A stretch of 64,000 nucleotides of DNA, taken from NCBI RefSeq assembly GCF_000420305.1, contig NZ_ATUR01000007.1:62001-126000 (forward strand), read 5' to 3'. The DNA comes from Novosphingopyxis baekryungensis DSM 16222. Its GTDB lineage: Bacteria; Pseudomonadota; Alphaproteobacteria; Sphingomonadales; Sphingomonadaceae. The first letter of the stretch is position 1. The number at the start of each line of letters is the position of its first letter. Positions 1 through 7,757 of this stretch are shown piece by piece. The notes beneath the pieces are model-generated. The model was not told where the DNA came from. It was given only the letters and a program-made list of their open reading frames with translations, and ran no database searches. A program made the translations under genes and the position numbers.

Positions 1-1
1 G

Positions 2-316
2 GCCCACAAGACCAGCGATCGCGATTTCTACGATGCCGCCCGGCGTGCCCATGCGCCCTGCGATGAGGTGCTGTTCACCGATGCCGAGGGTTTCCTGACC
101 GAGGGCAGCTACACCAATATCTTCCTGCCGCGCGATGGCCGCTATCTCACCCCGCCGCTGCGCCGCGGCCTGCTGCCCGGTGTGCTGCGCGCCGAGCTGG
201 TGGCACAGGGGCAGGCGGTGGAAAGCGATCTTCGCACTGGCGATCTGGCCGACGGTTTCCTATGTGGCAACAGCTTGCGCGGGCTGGTTTCGGCCAGGCT
301 CGCCCAGGTTCCTTAA
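2..316 (+). CDS. Aminodeoxychorismate lyase-type (class IV aminotransferase) domain, 5' end outside window
   Basis: This is the last 104 codons of a PLP-dependent class IV aminotransferase-fold protein. The frame is open from base 2, so the start lies upstream of the window. The segments FLTEGSYTNIF and LPGVLRAEL are the typical C-terminal cofactor-domain motifs of PabC (4-amino-4-deoxychorismate lyase, which releases p-aminobenzoate for folate synthesis). In many alphaproteobacteria this domain is the C-terminal half of a PabB-PabC fusion, and an HKTSDR segment near the visible start fits that version. Branched-chain or D-amino-acid aminotransferases share the fold, so the exact substrate is inferred. 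The chorismate-binding half, if present, cannot be seen. Confidence 0.8.
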   Translation, partial: AHKTSDRDFYDAARRAHAPCDEVLFTDAEGFLTEGSYTNIFLPRDGRYLTPPLRRGLLPGVLRAELVAQGQAVESDLRTGDLADGFLCGNSLRGLVSARLAQVP

Positions 317-476
317 CCGGACAATATCCCGCCGTTCACGATGCGCTAAGTCCGTTGCACTATATAGGTGTTTCGGGCGGCGGATATTTTTCGCCGCGCG
401 GGACGTTAGATAGACAAGAACAATAATGATGGACCCGGTGAAGACAGACACGGGCCATAACAAGAAGGCCTCTCCC

Positions 477-632
477 ATGCTGAAAATCAAGCGCATGATC
501 CGTTCCGACCTTTTCTGGAGCCTGACTGGCGGTTTTGCCATCGGTGCCATCGCGGTCGTCAGCCTGGTGGAGCCGGAAACCGACTATAGCAGCATGGCGC
601 AGGCGCCGGTCGAAATGGTCGATCAGATATAA
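477..632 (+). CDS. Small single-pass membrane protein of unknown function
   Basis: This is a 51-residue protein if it starts at ATG 477, which has a GAAGG about 8 bases upstream. An in-frame ATG at 426 would give 68 residues but has a poorer ribosome site. It has a basic N-terminus (MLKIKRMIRSD), one hydrophobic segment of about 18 residues (SLTGGFAIGAIAVVSLV) and a short acidic tail. The stop codon overlaps the msrA start in a TAATG arrangement, so the two are probably translated from one message. I do not recognise a named family. A role near the cytoplasmic membrane is all the sequence supports. Confidence 0.55.
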   Translation: MLKIKRMIRSDLFWSLTGGFAIGAIAVVSLVEPETDYSSMAQAPVEMVDQI

Positions 633-1324
633 TGAAAGCTTTTGCGCTTCTCGCTTCCTCCGTGGCGCTCGCAACGGGCGCCATGGTCGCGCTCACGCCG
701 GGCCAATTGATCGGCACGGCGCAGGCGGCGGAAGGCATGTCCATTCCCGCATCGGCGGCCAAGGCCAGGGAATCCGGGCTGAAAACCGCCGTGCTGGCCG
801 GTGGTTGTTTCTGGGGTCTGGAAGCGGTGTTCGAGCATGTGAACGGCGTGAAAAAGGTCGTCAGCGGCTATGCTGGCGGCAGCCAATCGACGGCAAGCTA
901 TGATCGTGTCGGGCGCGGCGATACGGGCCATGCCGAATCGATCCGGATCACCTATGATCCGTCGACGATCCGGTACGACCAGCTGCTGCGCATTTTCTTC
1001 TCCGTGGCGCATGACCCTACCCAGGTCGGCGGGCAGGTGCCCGATCGTGGCAGCGAATATCGCAGCCTGATCGTGCCGCAAAGCAAGGAACAGCTGCGCG
1101 TGGCCCAGGCTTATATCGCACAGCTGAACAAGGCCCAAACCTTCGGCAAGCCCATCGCGACCGAGGTGGCGACCGGCAAGCCATTTTATCTGGCCGAGGA
1201 CTATCACCAGAACTTCGCCAAGAAGAACCCGAACCATCCCTATATCACGCGCTGGGATGCACCCAAGGTGGCCGCGCTCAAGCGCATCTGGCCCGGCGTC
1301 TATTCCAGCAGCCCCGCGGCCTGA
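632..1324 (+). CDS. msrA: Peptide methionine-S-sulfoxide reductase, exported form
   Basis: Reduces the S-epimer of methionine sulfoxide in proteins. The catalytic motif GGCFWG lies at about residues 57-62, with the nucleophilic Cys near 59, followed by VVSGYAGG and the conserved DPTQVGGQVPDRGSEYRS region. Residues 1-33 form a signal peptide (hydrophobic core, then AQA before AEG), so the enzyme probably acts in the periplasm on oxidised envelope proteins. The 230-residue length fits MsrA plus a signal sequence. The ATG overlaps the stop of the small membrane protein upstream, so the two are probably co-expressed. I see no clear resolving-cysteine tail, which may mean an external reductant is used. 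A terminator follows. Confidence 0.93.
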   Translation: MKAFALLASSVALATGAMVALTPGQLIGTAQAAEGMSIPASAAKARESGLKTAVLAGGCFWGLEAVFEHVNGVKKVVSGYAGGSQSTASYDRVGRGDTGHAESIRITYDPSTIRYDQLLRIFFSVAHDPTQVGGQVPDRGSEYRSLIVPQSKEQLRVAQAYIAQLNKAQTFGKPIATEVATGKPFYLAEDYHQNFAKKNPNHPYITRWDAPKVAALKRIWPGVYSSSPAA

Positions 1325-1393
1325 AAAAGCCTCGGCTGCCAACGCGGCGTGACCGTCTGTGACGGAGGGCGGCAAGCTTCTCCGATGACATAA

Positions 1394-1421
1394 AAAAACC
1401 CCGGTCGCTGCCGGGGTTTTT
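1394..1421. terminator. Bidirectional intrinsic terminator between msrA and infC
   Basis: CCCCGG (1399-1404), a six-base loop and CCGGGG (1411-1416) form a perfect GC stem. It is flanked by an A-run on the left and TTTTT (1417-1421) on the right. The A/T flanks extend the stem and give a U-tract on both strands, which suits convergent msrA (+) and infC (-). Confidence 0.88.
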
Positions 1422-1443
1422 CGTATCTGCAATGTGGAGCGCC

Positions 1444-1986
1444 TTATTTCGGGCTCATCACCATCAGCATCTGGCGGCCTTCCATGCGGGGCATGGCTTC
1501 CACCTTGGCGGCTTCCTTCATGTCCTCGGACAGCTTCTGGAGCAATTCCATGCCCAGCTGCTGGTGCGCCATTTCGCGTCCACGGAAGCGAATGGTAACC
1601 TTCACCTTGTCGCCATTGTCGATGAACTTGACGACATTCTTCAGCTTCACCTGATAATCATGTTCGTCGATGTTCGGACGCATCTTGATCTCTTTGATGT
1701 CCTGCGTCTTCTGCGTCTTGCGCTGGGCATTGGCCTTTTTCTGGGCCTCATATTTGAACTTGCCGACATCCAGGAACTTCGCGACCGGCGGGTCCGCGTT
1801 CGGGGATACTTCGACCAGATCGAGGCCAACGGCCGCAGCCTGCTCGATCGCGTCGCGCGTGTTCAGCACGCCGAGATTTTCGCCCTCGCCATCGATGACG
1901 CGAACGGTGTCGGACTGAATAAACTGATTGAAGCGCGGTCCGCTCTTGGGCGGGGGCGTCATCGCACGCCGAGTGGGGGAAGCTAT
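1444..1986 (-). CDS. infC: Translation initiation factor IF-3, probable AUA start
   Basis: Binds the 30S subunit and selects initiator tRNA and start codon. The N-domain (FIQSDTVRVIDGEGENLGVL), basic linker (AQKKANAQRKTQKTQ) and C-domain ending GRQMLMVMSP are all typical. The first ATG of the frame (1960-1962) has no Shine-Dalgarno. A strong AGGAGA (minus strand, 1999-1994) lies 7 bases before an in-frame ATA at 1986-1984, and no ATG, GTG or TTG lies between the upstream in-frame stop and that point. I therefore extend the gene to 1986 (180 residues, adding about 8 residues rich in Pro and Arg). E. coli infC uses AUU and is autoregulated through it. thrS lies just upstream, the conserved thrS-infC order, but rpmI and rplT do not follow. 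Confidence 0.92.
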   Translation of the reverse strand: MASPTRRAMTPPPKSGPRFNQFIQSDTVRVIDGEGENLGVLNTRDAIEQAAAVGLDLVEVSPNADPPVAKFLDVGKFKYEAQKKANAQRKTQKTQDIKEIKMRPNIDEHDYQVKLKNVVKFIDNGDKVKVTIRFRGREMAHQQLGMELLQKLSEDMKEAAKVEAMPRMEGRQMLMVMSPK

Positions 1987-2075
1987 AGCAAGGTCTCCTG
2001 ATGGTTATTCTGAATGTCTAACATAGTGGGAATGAAGGGGATGTGAAAGGGGGCTTTGACGGCAGGCCGATGAAA

Positions 2076-2108
2076 GCCGTTATCCCGGGTGCGATCCGGA
2101 ATGACGGC
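2076..2108. repeat. REP-like palindrome between thrS and infC, possible thrS terminator
   Basis: On the minus strand GCCGTCATTCCGG pairs with CCGGGATAACGGC across a 7-base loop. This gives a 13-pair stem with one C-A mismatch and one G-U pair. The short TTTC that follows is a weak U-tract. The ATTCCGG/CCGGGAT core resembles the dispersed palindromic repeats of alphaproteobacteria. It could act as a terminator or processing site between thrS and infC. Confidence 0.6.
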
Positions 2109-2132
2109 CCTCGATCCACAAAGCCTGGCGCC

Positions 2133-4130
2133 TCACCCCAGGTCGGGCGCTTTCGCCTCTGCGGTCAGCCGCGCGATGGCGTCTTCCAAGCTCAGCACCT
2201 TTTGATGCTCGTCGCTGCCCAGCACGCGCAGCGCCACCGTGCCTTCCTCCGCCTCGCGCTTGCCGACGACCAGCAGATTGGCGACCTTGGCAAGGCTGTG
2301 CTCACGCACCTTGTAGTTGATCTTCTCGTTGCGCAGATCGGTTTCCACGCGCAGGCCTGCCGCCCGCAGCTTGTCGGCCACGGCATTCGCGTAATCGTCC
2401 GCATCGGACACGATGGTGGCCACCACCGCCTGCACCGGGGCGAGCCATAGCGGCAGCTTGCCGGCAAAATGCTCGATCAATATGCCGATGAAGCGCTCAT
2501 AACTGCCGAAGATGGCGCGGTGGAGCATGACCGGGCGGTGCTTGTCACCATCCTCGCCGATATAGCTGGCGTCCAGCCGCTCGGGCAGCACCCGGTCGGA
2601 CTGGATGGTGCCGACCTGCCAGGTCCGCCCGATCGCGTCGGTCAGATGCCATTCCAGCTTGGGCGCATAGAACGCGCCTTCGCCGGGCAGCTCTTCCCAC
2701 CCGAACTCCTCCGTCGCCATGCCCGATTCGATCACGGCGTTGCGCAGCTCGTCCTCGGCCTTGTCCCAGTCCGCGTCCGATCCGAAGCGCTGTTCGGGGC
2801 GCAGCGCCAGCTTGATGGAATAGGTGAAGCCGAAATCCTTGTAGACCCGGTCCGCCAGCTCGCAGAATTTGCGCACCTCTGCCACGATCTGGTCCTCGGT
2901 GCAGAAGATATGCGCATCGTCCTGCGTGAACTGGCGCACGCGCATCAGGCCGTGGAGCGCGCCATGCGGCTCGTTGCGGTGGCAGCAGCCCATTTCGCCC
3001 AGCCGTAGCGGCAGATCGCGATAGGATTTGATGCCCTGCTTGAACACCAGCACATGGGCCGGGCAGTTCATGGGTTTCAGCGCCATCCACTCGGCCTCGT
3101 CGGACACCAGCGCGCCCTCGTCCGCGGTGTTGGGCACCTCGTCCGGAATCACGAACATATTCTCGCGATATTTGCCCCAATGGCCGGACTGCTCCCATTG
3201 GCGCGCGTCCATCAGCTGCGGGGTCTTGATCTCGCGGTAGCCGCCGCCGTCCATCGCGCGGCGCATATAGGCCTCCAGCTCGCGCCAGATCATATAGCCC
3301 TTGGGGTGCCAGAAGACGCTGCCATGCGCCTCTTCCTGCAGATGGAACAGGTCCATCTCGCGGCCCAGCTTGCGATGGTCGCGCTTGCCCGCTTCCTCCA
3401 GCCGGATGAGATGCTGTTTCAGCTGTTTGCGGTCCAGCCAGCCGGTGCCGTAGATGCGGCTGAGCATGGCGTTCTTCTGATCGCCGCGCCAATAGGCGCC
3501 GGACACGCGGGTCAGCTTGAACGCCTGCGGATCCAGCTTGCCGGTGCTGGCGAGATGCGGGCCGCGACACATGTCCAGCCAGTCGCCCGCGCGATAGATG
3601 GTCAGCTCCTCGCCCTCGGGCAGCTCGGCGGCCCATTCGGCCTTGAAGGTCTCGCCATGGTCCTTGAACCATTCGATCAGCTGGGTGCGGGTCCACACCT
3701 CGCGCTCCAGCGGCGCGTCGGCGGCGATGATGCGGCGCATCTCCTCCTCGATCCTGGGCAGATCCTCTTCGGTGAACTGGCCATGGTCAGCGGGCGGGGC
3801 GAAGTCATAATAGAAGCCGTCGTCGGTGGAGGGACCGAAGGTGATCTGGGTGCCCGGAAAGAGGTTCTGCACCGCCTCGGCCAGCACATGGGCATAATCG
3901 TGCCGCGCCAGCTCGAGCGCATCGTCGACATCGCGGCTGGTGACCAGCGCGAGCTCGGCATCTTCCTCGATCGGGCGACCGATATCGCGCATCTCGCCGT
4001 TCACGCGCGCCGCGATCGCCGCCTTGGCCAGCCCCGGCCCGATCGCCGCCGCCACATCTGCCGGAGTCGTGCCACGCTCGACATCGCGCGCGGTACCGTC
4101 GGGCAGGGTGATTCGGATCATCTCGGACAT
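2133..4130 (-). CDS. thrS: Threonyl-tRNA synthetase
   Basis: Charges tRNA-Thr in the cytoplasm. From the chosen ATG at 4130 it has 665 residues, the usual length. Order of domains: TGS domain ([10 protein letters not shown], residues about 4-65), editing domain with HDYAH (about 77-81) and a class II catalytic core with MNCPAH and the motif 2 region [14 protein letters not shown]. The C-terminal anticodon-binding domain includes [18 protein letters not shown]. ATGs at 4145 and 4121 are alternatives; none has a strong Shine-Dalgarno, and 4130 gives the usual short N-terminus. It is transcribed toward infC. Confidence 0.96.
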   Translation of the reverse strand: MSEMIRITLPDGTARDVERGTTPADVAAAIGPGLAKAAIAARVNGEMRDIGRPIEEDAELALVTSRDVDDALELARHDYAHVLAEAVQNLFPGTQITFGPSTDDGFYYDFAPPADHGQFTEEDLPRIEEEMRRIIAADAPLEREVWTRTQLIEWFKDHGETFKAEWAAELPEGEELTIYRAGDWLDMCRGPHLASTGKLDPQAFKLTRVSGAYWRGDQKNAMLSRIYGTGWLDRKQLKQHLIRLEEAGKRDHRKLGREMDLFHLQEEAHGSVFWHPKGYMIWRELEAYMRRAMDGGGYREIKTPQLMDARQWEQSGHWGKYRENMFVIPDEVPNTADEGALVSDEAEWMALKPMNCPAHVLVFKQGIKSYRDLPLRLGEMGCCHRNEPHGALHGLMRVRQFTQDDAHIFCTEDQIVAEVRKFCELADRVYKDFGFTYSIKLALRPEQRFGSDADWDKAEDELRNAVIESGMATEEFGWEELPGEGAFYAPKLEWHLTDAIGRTWQVGTIQSDRVLPERLDASYIGEDGDKHRPVMLHRAIFGSYERFIGILIEHFAGKLPLWLAPVQAVVATIVSDADDYANAVADKLRAAGLRVETDLRNEKINYKVREHSLAKVANLLVVGKREAEEGTVALRVLGSDEHQKVLSLEDAIARLTAEAKAPDLG

Positions 4131-4268
4131 GGGGAACAGGCTCATTCTTCGCGGAAGTGGGAAAGCGCCTAGATAGAGGCGGATGCGCGCCAAGGGAAGT
4201 GCACAGCCGGGCAGCACCGGCATGGCCGTGCGTGCAGAACAGCACACTTGTCATTGAGGAAAGCTGAC

Positions 4269-4296
4269 TTGACATAGCGGCGGCTGTGAATGTAAA
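4269..4296 (+). promoter_or_regulatory. Predicted sigma-70-type promoter for the 4331-5309 cluster
   Basis: A perfect TTGACA (4269-4274) is followed after 16 bases by TGTAAA (4291-4296). Transcription would begin near 4303, ahead of the AGGGAG that serves the ATG at 4331. This placement also argues against the upstream ATG at 4286 as a start. Confidence 0.55.
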
Positions 4297-4330
4297 GGAA
4301 GCCATACAAATTGATAAGGGAGATTGTCTC

Positions 4331-4507
4331 ATGTCCAATATCGTTCGCGCCCTGTTATGGGCCGCTGTCATGCTGTCGATCGCCTGGGCTGGCCGCGGCG
4401 GTTGGATCGACGGGGATCTGTCGCAGGCGCTGCTGATCATGCTTCCGGCCCTGGCCGTGGTAACGCTGCGCCGCAGCTGCCGCGAAACTTGCGCGGTCGA
4501 CGCGTGA
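4331..4507 (+). CDS. Small membrane protein, first gene of an HTH-linked cluster
   Basis: A 58-residue protein. The ATG at 4331 is chosen because AAGGGAG lies about 8 bases upstream and because a predicted promoter sits over the alternative ATG at 4286. Two hydrophobic stretches are visible (ALLWAAVMLSIAWAG and ALLIMLPALAVVTL), so it probably spans the membrane twice. Its stop overlaps the next ATG (TGATG), which suggests coupled translation with the larger membrane protein. Function is unknown. Small proteins of this kind often accompany membrane protein and Cro/CI-like regulator pairs. Confidence 0.7.
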   Translation: MSNIVRALLWAAVMLSIAWAGRGGWIDGDLSQALLIMLPALAVVTLRRSCRETCAVDA

Positions 4508-5115
4508 TGGCGGGGCAGGACGCCATCGGCTGGCGGCAGCGGCCGGGATTTTATGTCGGCATGATGCTGGCATCCTTCGGTGCCATCGCCGGATTGAAGC
4601 TGAGCGGGGCCATTCCCGCGCCGATCGGCTTCATCCTGCTGGCGGGGGCCATGCTGTGGATGATCCCGCTGGTGCGCACCGGCATGGAAAAGCAGAAGCG
4701 CTGCGGCGTGCTGAGCCCCGCGGTGGTGCGCTATAACCGCCGCTTCATGCTCGCTTCTTTCGGCTATATGCTCGGCCTCGGCCTCGCCGTCTGGCTGAAC
4801 GACCGGTTCGATCTGGCCGGTGTCGTCGCCTTTGCCGTCGCGCTGCTGCCGGTGATCCCGACGCTCGCGATGGTGTGGACCATGGCGCGCTATCTGGTCG
4901 AAGAAGACGACGAATATCTGCGGCACCGCGCGATGATCGCCAATCTCGTGGGGCTCGGCGCGGTGCTGTCGGTGGGCTGTTTCTACGGCTTTCTGGAAAC
5001 GTTCGAGCTGGTGCCGCATGTGCCGGGCTGGTGGGCGGTGCCGATCTGGGCGATCGGCATGGGTGCCGGGCAAGGCTGGATGGCGCTGCGCAACCGTGAA
5101 CGTGCCGAGGGATGA
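4507..5115 (+). CDS. Multi-spanning membrane protein of unknown function
   Basis: A 202-residue integral membrane protein with five or six hydrophobic segments: ASFGAIAGLKLSG, IGFILLAGAMLWMIPLV, FMLASFGYMLGLGLAVWL, AGVVAFAVALLPVIPTLAMVW, IANLVGLGAVLSVGCFYGF and AVPIWAIGMGAGQGW. Cytoplasmic loops are charged, for example EEDDEYLRHR. The ATG at 4507 overlaps the stop of the gene before, and its own stop overlaps the start of the small HTH gene (ATGA), so the three form one translational unit. No enzymatic motif is recognised. Pairing with a compact Cro/CI-type regulator is a recurring bacterial arrangement of unclear purpose. Confidence 0.8.
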   Translation: MAGQDAIGWRQRPGFYVGMMLASFGAIAGLKLSGAIPAPIGFILLAGAMLWMIPLVRTGMEKQKRCGVLSPAVVRYNRRFMLASFGYMLGLGLAVWLNDRFDLAGVVAFAVALLPVIPTLAMVWTMARYLVEEDDEYLRHRAMIANLVGLGAVLSVGCFYGFLETFELVPHVPGWWAVPIWAIGMGAGQGWMALRNRERAEG

Positions 5116-5309
5116 AGAACCGCCTCAAGGTGCTGCGCGCCGAGCGGGACTGGACGCAGGGCGATCTGGCCGAGCGGCTGGACATCTCGCGCCAGAGCAT
5201 CAACGCGATCGAGACCGGCCGCTACGACCCCTCGCTCCCGCTCGCTTTCAAGATCGCCGATCTGTTCGGCCTCGCCATCGAAGAGATATTTTTCCGCGAT
5301 CAGCCGTGA
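5112..5309 (+). CDS. Compact Cro/CI (XRE) family helix-turn-helix regulator
   Basis: A 65-residue DNA-binding protein that is almost entirely one HTH_3 domain. The motif WTQGDLAERLDISRQSINAIETGRYDPSLPLA is interrupted by no insertion, and it ends LFGLAIEEIFF, as in small regulators of this type. The start overlaps the stop of the membrane protein before it by ATGA. It may regulate its own three-gene cluster, which is inference from position. Its 3' end overlaps the stop of the convergent nitroreductase gene by 10 bases. Confidence 0.9.
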   Translation: MKNRLKVLRAERDWTQGDLAERLDISRQSINAIETGRYDPSLPLAFKIADLFGLAIEEIFFRDQP

Positions 5310-5977
5310 AAATGCACCAGATCCGATAGCGGGGCGCGGTCGGTGATGGCGGCGGTGCTGGGGTGCGCCTCGTCCGGATAGCCGAAGCTGAGGCCGAAGA
5401 TGCAGTGCAGCTCCGGGTCCACGCCCAGTTCGCGCTTCACCACATTGGAATAATGGCCCAGCGCCCCCTGCGCGCAGCTGCCCATGCCGTGCGCGGTCAG
5501 GGCCAGCATCAGCGTCTGCGCATACATGCCCAGATCCGCCGCGCCGTGGAGGCCGAAGGCGGGGGGCATGAAGAACCAGGCGGCGTGCGGCGCATCGAAA
5601 AATTCATAATTGCGCAGGAAGCTGGCTTCGCGCGCTTCCTTGTCGTGGCGGCCCACGCCGGTCGCCTCGAACAATTTTACCGCGGCGCCGATGCGGCGCT
5701 CTTTGTAGATGCCGACATAGGGATTGTCGCGGTGGCCCGCGCCTTCGTCCGCCTCGCCCGCCTTCACCGCGGCGATCAGCTTTTCGCGCATGTCGGTCAG
5801 CGCGTCGCCGGAGACGACATGGGTGATCCAGGGCTGCGCATTGCAATTGCTGGGCGCGGTGCCGGCGACGGCAAAGATGTGATCGAGCGTATCCTGCGGG
5901 ATCGGATCGGGCTTGAACGCGCGCACCGAGCGGCGTTGGCGGGCGATGCTGTCGATGGCTTGGGGGAGATTGGTCAT
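5300..5977 (-). CDS. Nitroreductase-family flavoprotein
   Basis: A 225-residue FMN-dependent oxidoreductase of the nitroreductase fold. The N-terminal RRSVRAFKPDPIP and APSNCNAQPW match the phosphate- and flavin-binding segments of the family. GMGSCAQGAL and the terminal FGLSFGYPDEAHP form the rest of the active-site region. Family members reduce nitroaromatics, quinones or flavins with NAD(P)H; the substrate here is unknown. The ATG at 5977 is chosen from the family N-terminus. No Shine-Dalgarno precedes it, but CATAAC lies six bases upstream, so the message may be leaderless. Confidence 0.88.
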   Translation of the reverse strand: MTNLPQAIDSIARQRRSVRAFKPDPIPQDTLDHIFAVAGTAPSNCNAQPWITHVVSGDALTDMREKLIAAVKAGEADEGAGHRDNPYVGIYKERRIGAAVKLFEATGVGRHDKEAREASFLRNYEFFDAPHAAWFFMPPAFGLHGAADLGMYAQTLMLALTAHGMGSCAQGALGHYSNVVKRELGVDPELHCIFGLSFGYPDEAHPSTAAITDRAPLSDLVHFHG

Positions 5978-6030
5978 CGGTCGGTTATGCTGGGATGGAA
6001 ACCGGGGCGCAAGGATGCATTGGCCCGGCA

Positions 6031-7695
6031 TCAGCCCACCAGTTGCTCCTCCCGTTGACGCGGCAGATAGGATGGTGCGGGGGCATCGCTGGCGGCGGCG
6101 TCCATCCGGGCGGCGGCATCCAGCATATGTTCGCGCAGGCGACATTGGGCATCCCATCCGCTGCTCGGATCGCTCGCACGGATCACAAAGCGCACGACCA
6201 TCGATTGGGCATCGTGATCCACCACCTGGACCTGCGCCTCGTCCTTCTCGATCACATCGTCGTCCGCTTGGACGAAATCTTCGAACGCTTCGCGCAGGCG
6301 GCCGACATCGGCGCGGTGGTCCAGATGCAACAGCACCGGCTTGAGGATGCTGGGATCCTCGGTGGTCCAGTTCTCGAAGCTCGACGACACGAATTCGTTC
6401 ACCGGTGCCATGATGCGGCGCCCGTCCCATGTTTTCAGCTGCACATGGGTGAATCCGATATGTTCCACATGGCACCACTGGTCATTGAACAGCACCGCGT
6501 CCCCGATCCGCGCGGTCTTGGCAAAGGCGATCTGCAGGCTGGCCATGATATCCGCCAGAATCGCGCGCGCGGCAAAAGCGATGACCAGCCCGATGGCCCC
6601 GGCGGACGCGACGAGCGAGAAGCCGAGCGTGGAGGATATCTGCGTCTCGATCAGGATGAAACCGATGCCGCCCAGGATCAGCATGACGATGATGATCCGT
6701 CTGGTCGCCGACAGCGTGGTGTAGACATTGCGCTCATGTTCCGCGTCCGGATCGGTCACGTCCTCGTCGATCTGCCGATCGGAGACGACGTCCAGCGCCG
6801 CCTCCATGATGCTGAGCAGGATCGCGGCGATGGCGATAACGATCAGCGCCGTCTGCAGCGGATCGAGCACCGCATTGACCGCGCCGGAAAAGGTGAAGGC
6901 GATGCTGCGGATGAGCGTGAACGTGCCGACGAAGGCGAACAGTGCCGACGGTATCCGCACGGCTTTCAGAATAGCCGATATCCTGTGCGAACCGCTTCGA
7001 CGGCGGAAGCGGCGAATGGCGACATGGGTGAGCACTGCGGCGGCCAGCGCAAGTAGCAGCACCAGCGGCAGGGCGATCACCTCCCACCAGGCCAGCGTCC
7101 AGAAGGCTTGTGCGCGCAGGCCTGCCGGCAGCGCTTTTTCAAACTGCGTCGGCCCGTAGATGCGGTGCAGCATGGGCACATTTTCCACCGTCTGGCGCGA
7201 AAATACCCAGAGCGGCTCTCCGCCTGCAGGGGCCAGACGGGCTATGCGGAGTGATACGGTGCGGTTGGCCAGCTCCATACGCGTCAGCACGATGTTGCGG
7301 CGCGCCGCACCGGCCATCGGGTTCTTGCTGCTGCTCATCGCGTCCAGGCCGTCGGGCCGGTCCGGCAAGGCGTTCCAGTCGATCACGGTGGACCGATGAA
7401 CCACCTGATAGAGCTGCTGCGCCAGCCTTGGCCCCTGTTCGGCCTGCTCGGCCGGGGGCAGATAGGACAGGTCCAGCGTATGCGCCGCTCGATCCCAGTC
7501 CCCGCGCTGCGCGGCATCCAGAAAGGTTTCCATCAGTGCCTGCGGCGTGTCCAGGTTCAACGGCCCGTCCGGTGTCGACAGACCCGCATGGGGATCATCG
7601 ACCGTATAGGCATAGGGGCCGGAGGATTGCGCACCGACAGGCGCAGCGGTGCCGAGCAGCGCCAGCAGCGCCACGAGGAAGACGATCATTCGCAT
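6031..7695 (-). CDS. MscS-family mechanosensitive channel with N-terminal periplasmic domain
   Basis: A 554-residue membrane protein. It starts with a signal peptide (MIVFLVALLALLGTAAPVGAQ), then a soluble region of about 170 residues, then several membrane segments, and finally the MscS pore and beta-domain region. The pore helix region reads GFSLVASAGAIGLVIAFAARAILADIMA in outline, followed by RIGDAVLFNDQWCHVEHIGFTHVQLKTWDGR. Such channels release solutes on hypo-osmotic shock. The start at 7695 has GGAG at suitable spacing. The N-terminal soluble domain (helical, with a DAAQRGDWDRAA segment) is not one I can name. Confidence 0.88.
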   Translation of the reverse strand: MRMIVFLVALLALLGTAAPVGAQSSGPYAYTVDDPHAGLSTPDGPLNLDTPQALMETFLDAAQRGDWDRAAHTLDLSYLPPAEQAEQGPRLAQQLYQVVHRSTVIDWNALPDRPDGLDAMSSSKNPMAGAARRNIVLTRMELANRTVSLRIARLAPAGGEPLWVFSRQTVENVPMLHRIYGPTQFEKALPAGLRAQAFWTLAWWEVIALPLVLLLALAAAVLTHVAIRRFRRRSGSHRISAILKAVRIPSALFAFVGTFTLIRSIAFTFSGAVNAVLDPLQTALIVIAIAAILLSIMEAALDVVSDRQIDEDVTDPDAEHERNVYTTLSATRRIIIVMLILGGIGFILIETQISSTLGFSLVASAGAIGLVIAFAARAILADIMASLQIAFAKTARIGDAVLFNDQWCHVEHIGFTHVQLKTWDGRRIMAPVNEFVSSSFENWTTEDPSILKPVLLHLDHRADVGRLREAFEDFVQADDDVIEKDEAQVQVVDHDAQSMVVRFVIRASDPSSGWDAQCRLREHMLDAAARMDAAASDAPAPSYLPRQREEQLVG

Positions 7696-7757
7696 GCTAT
7701 TGGCTCCGATTGGGAACATATAGCATAAGCGGCCAGGCGCTGGTTCGAAGGTGTTTT

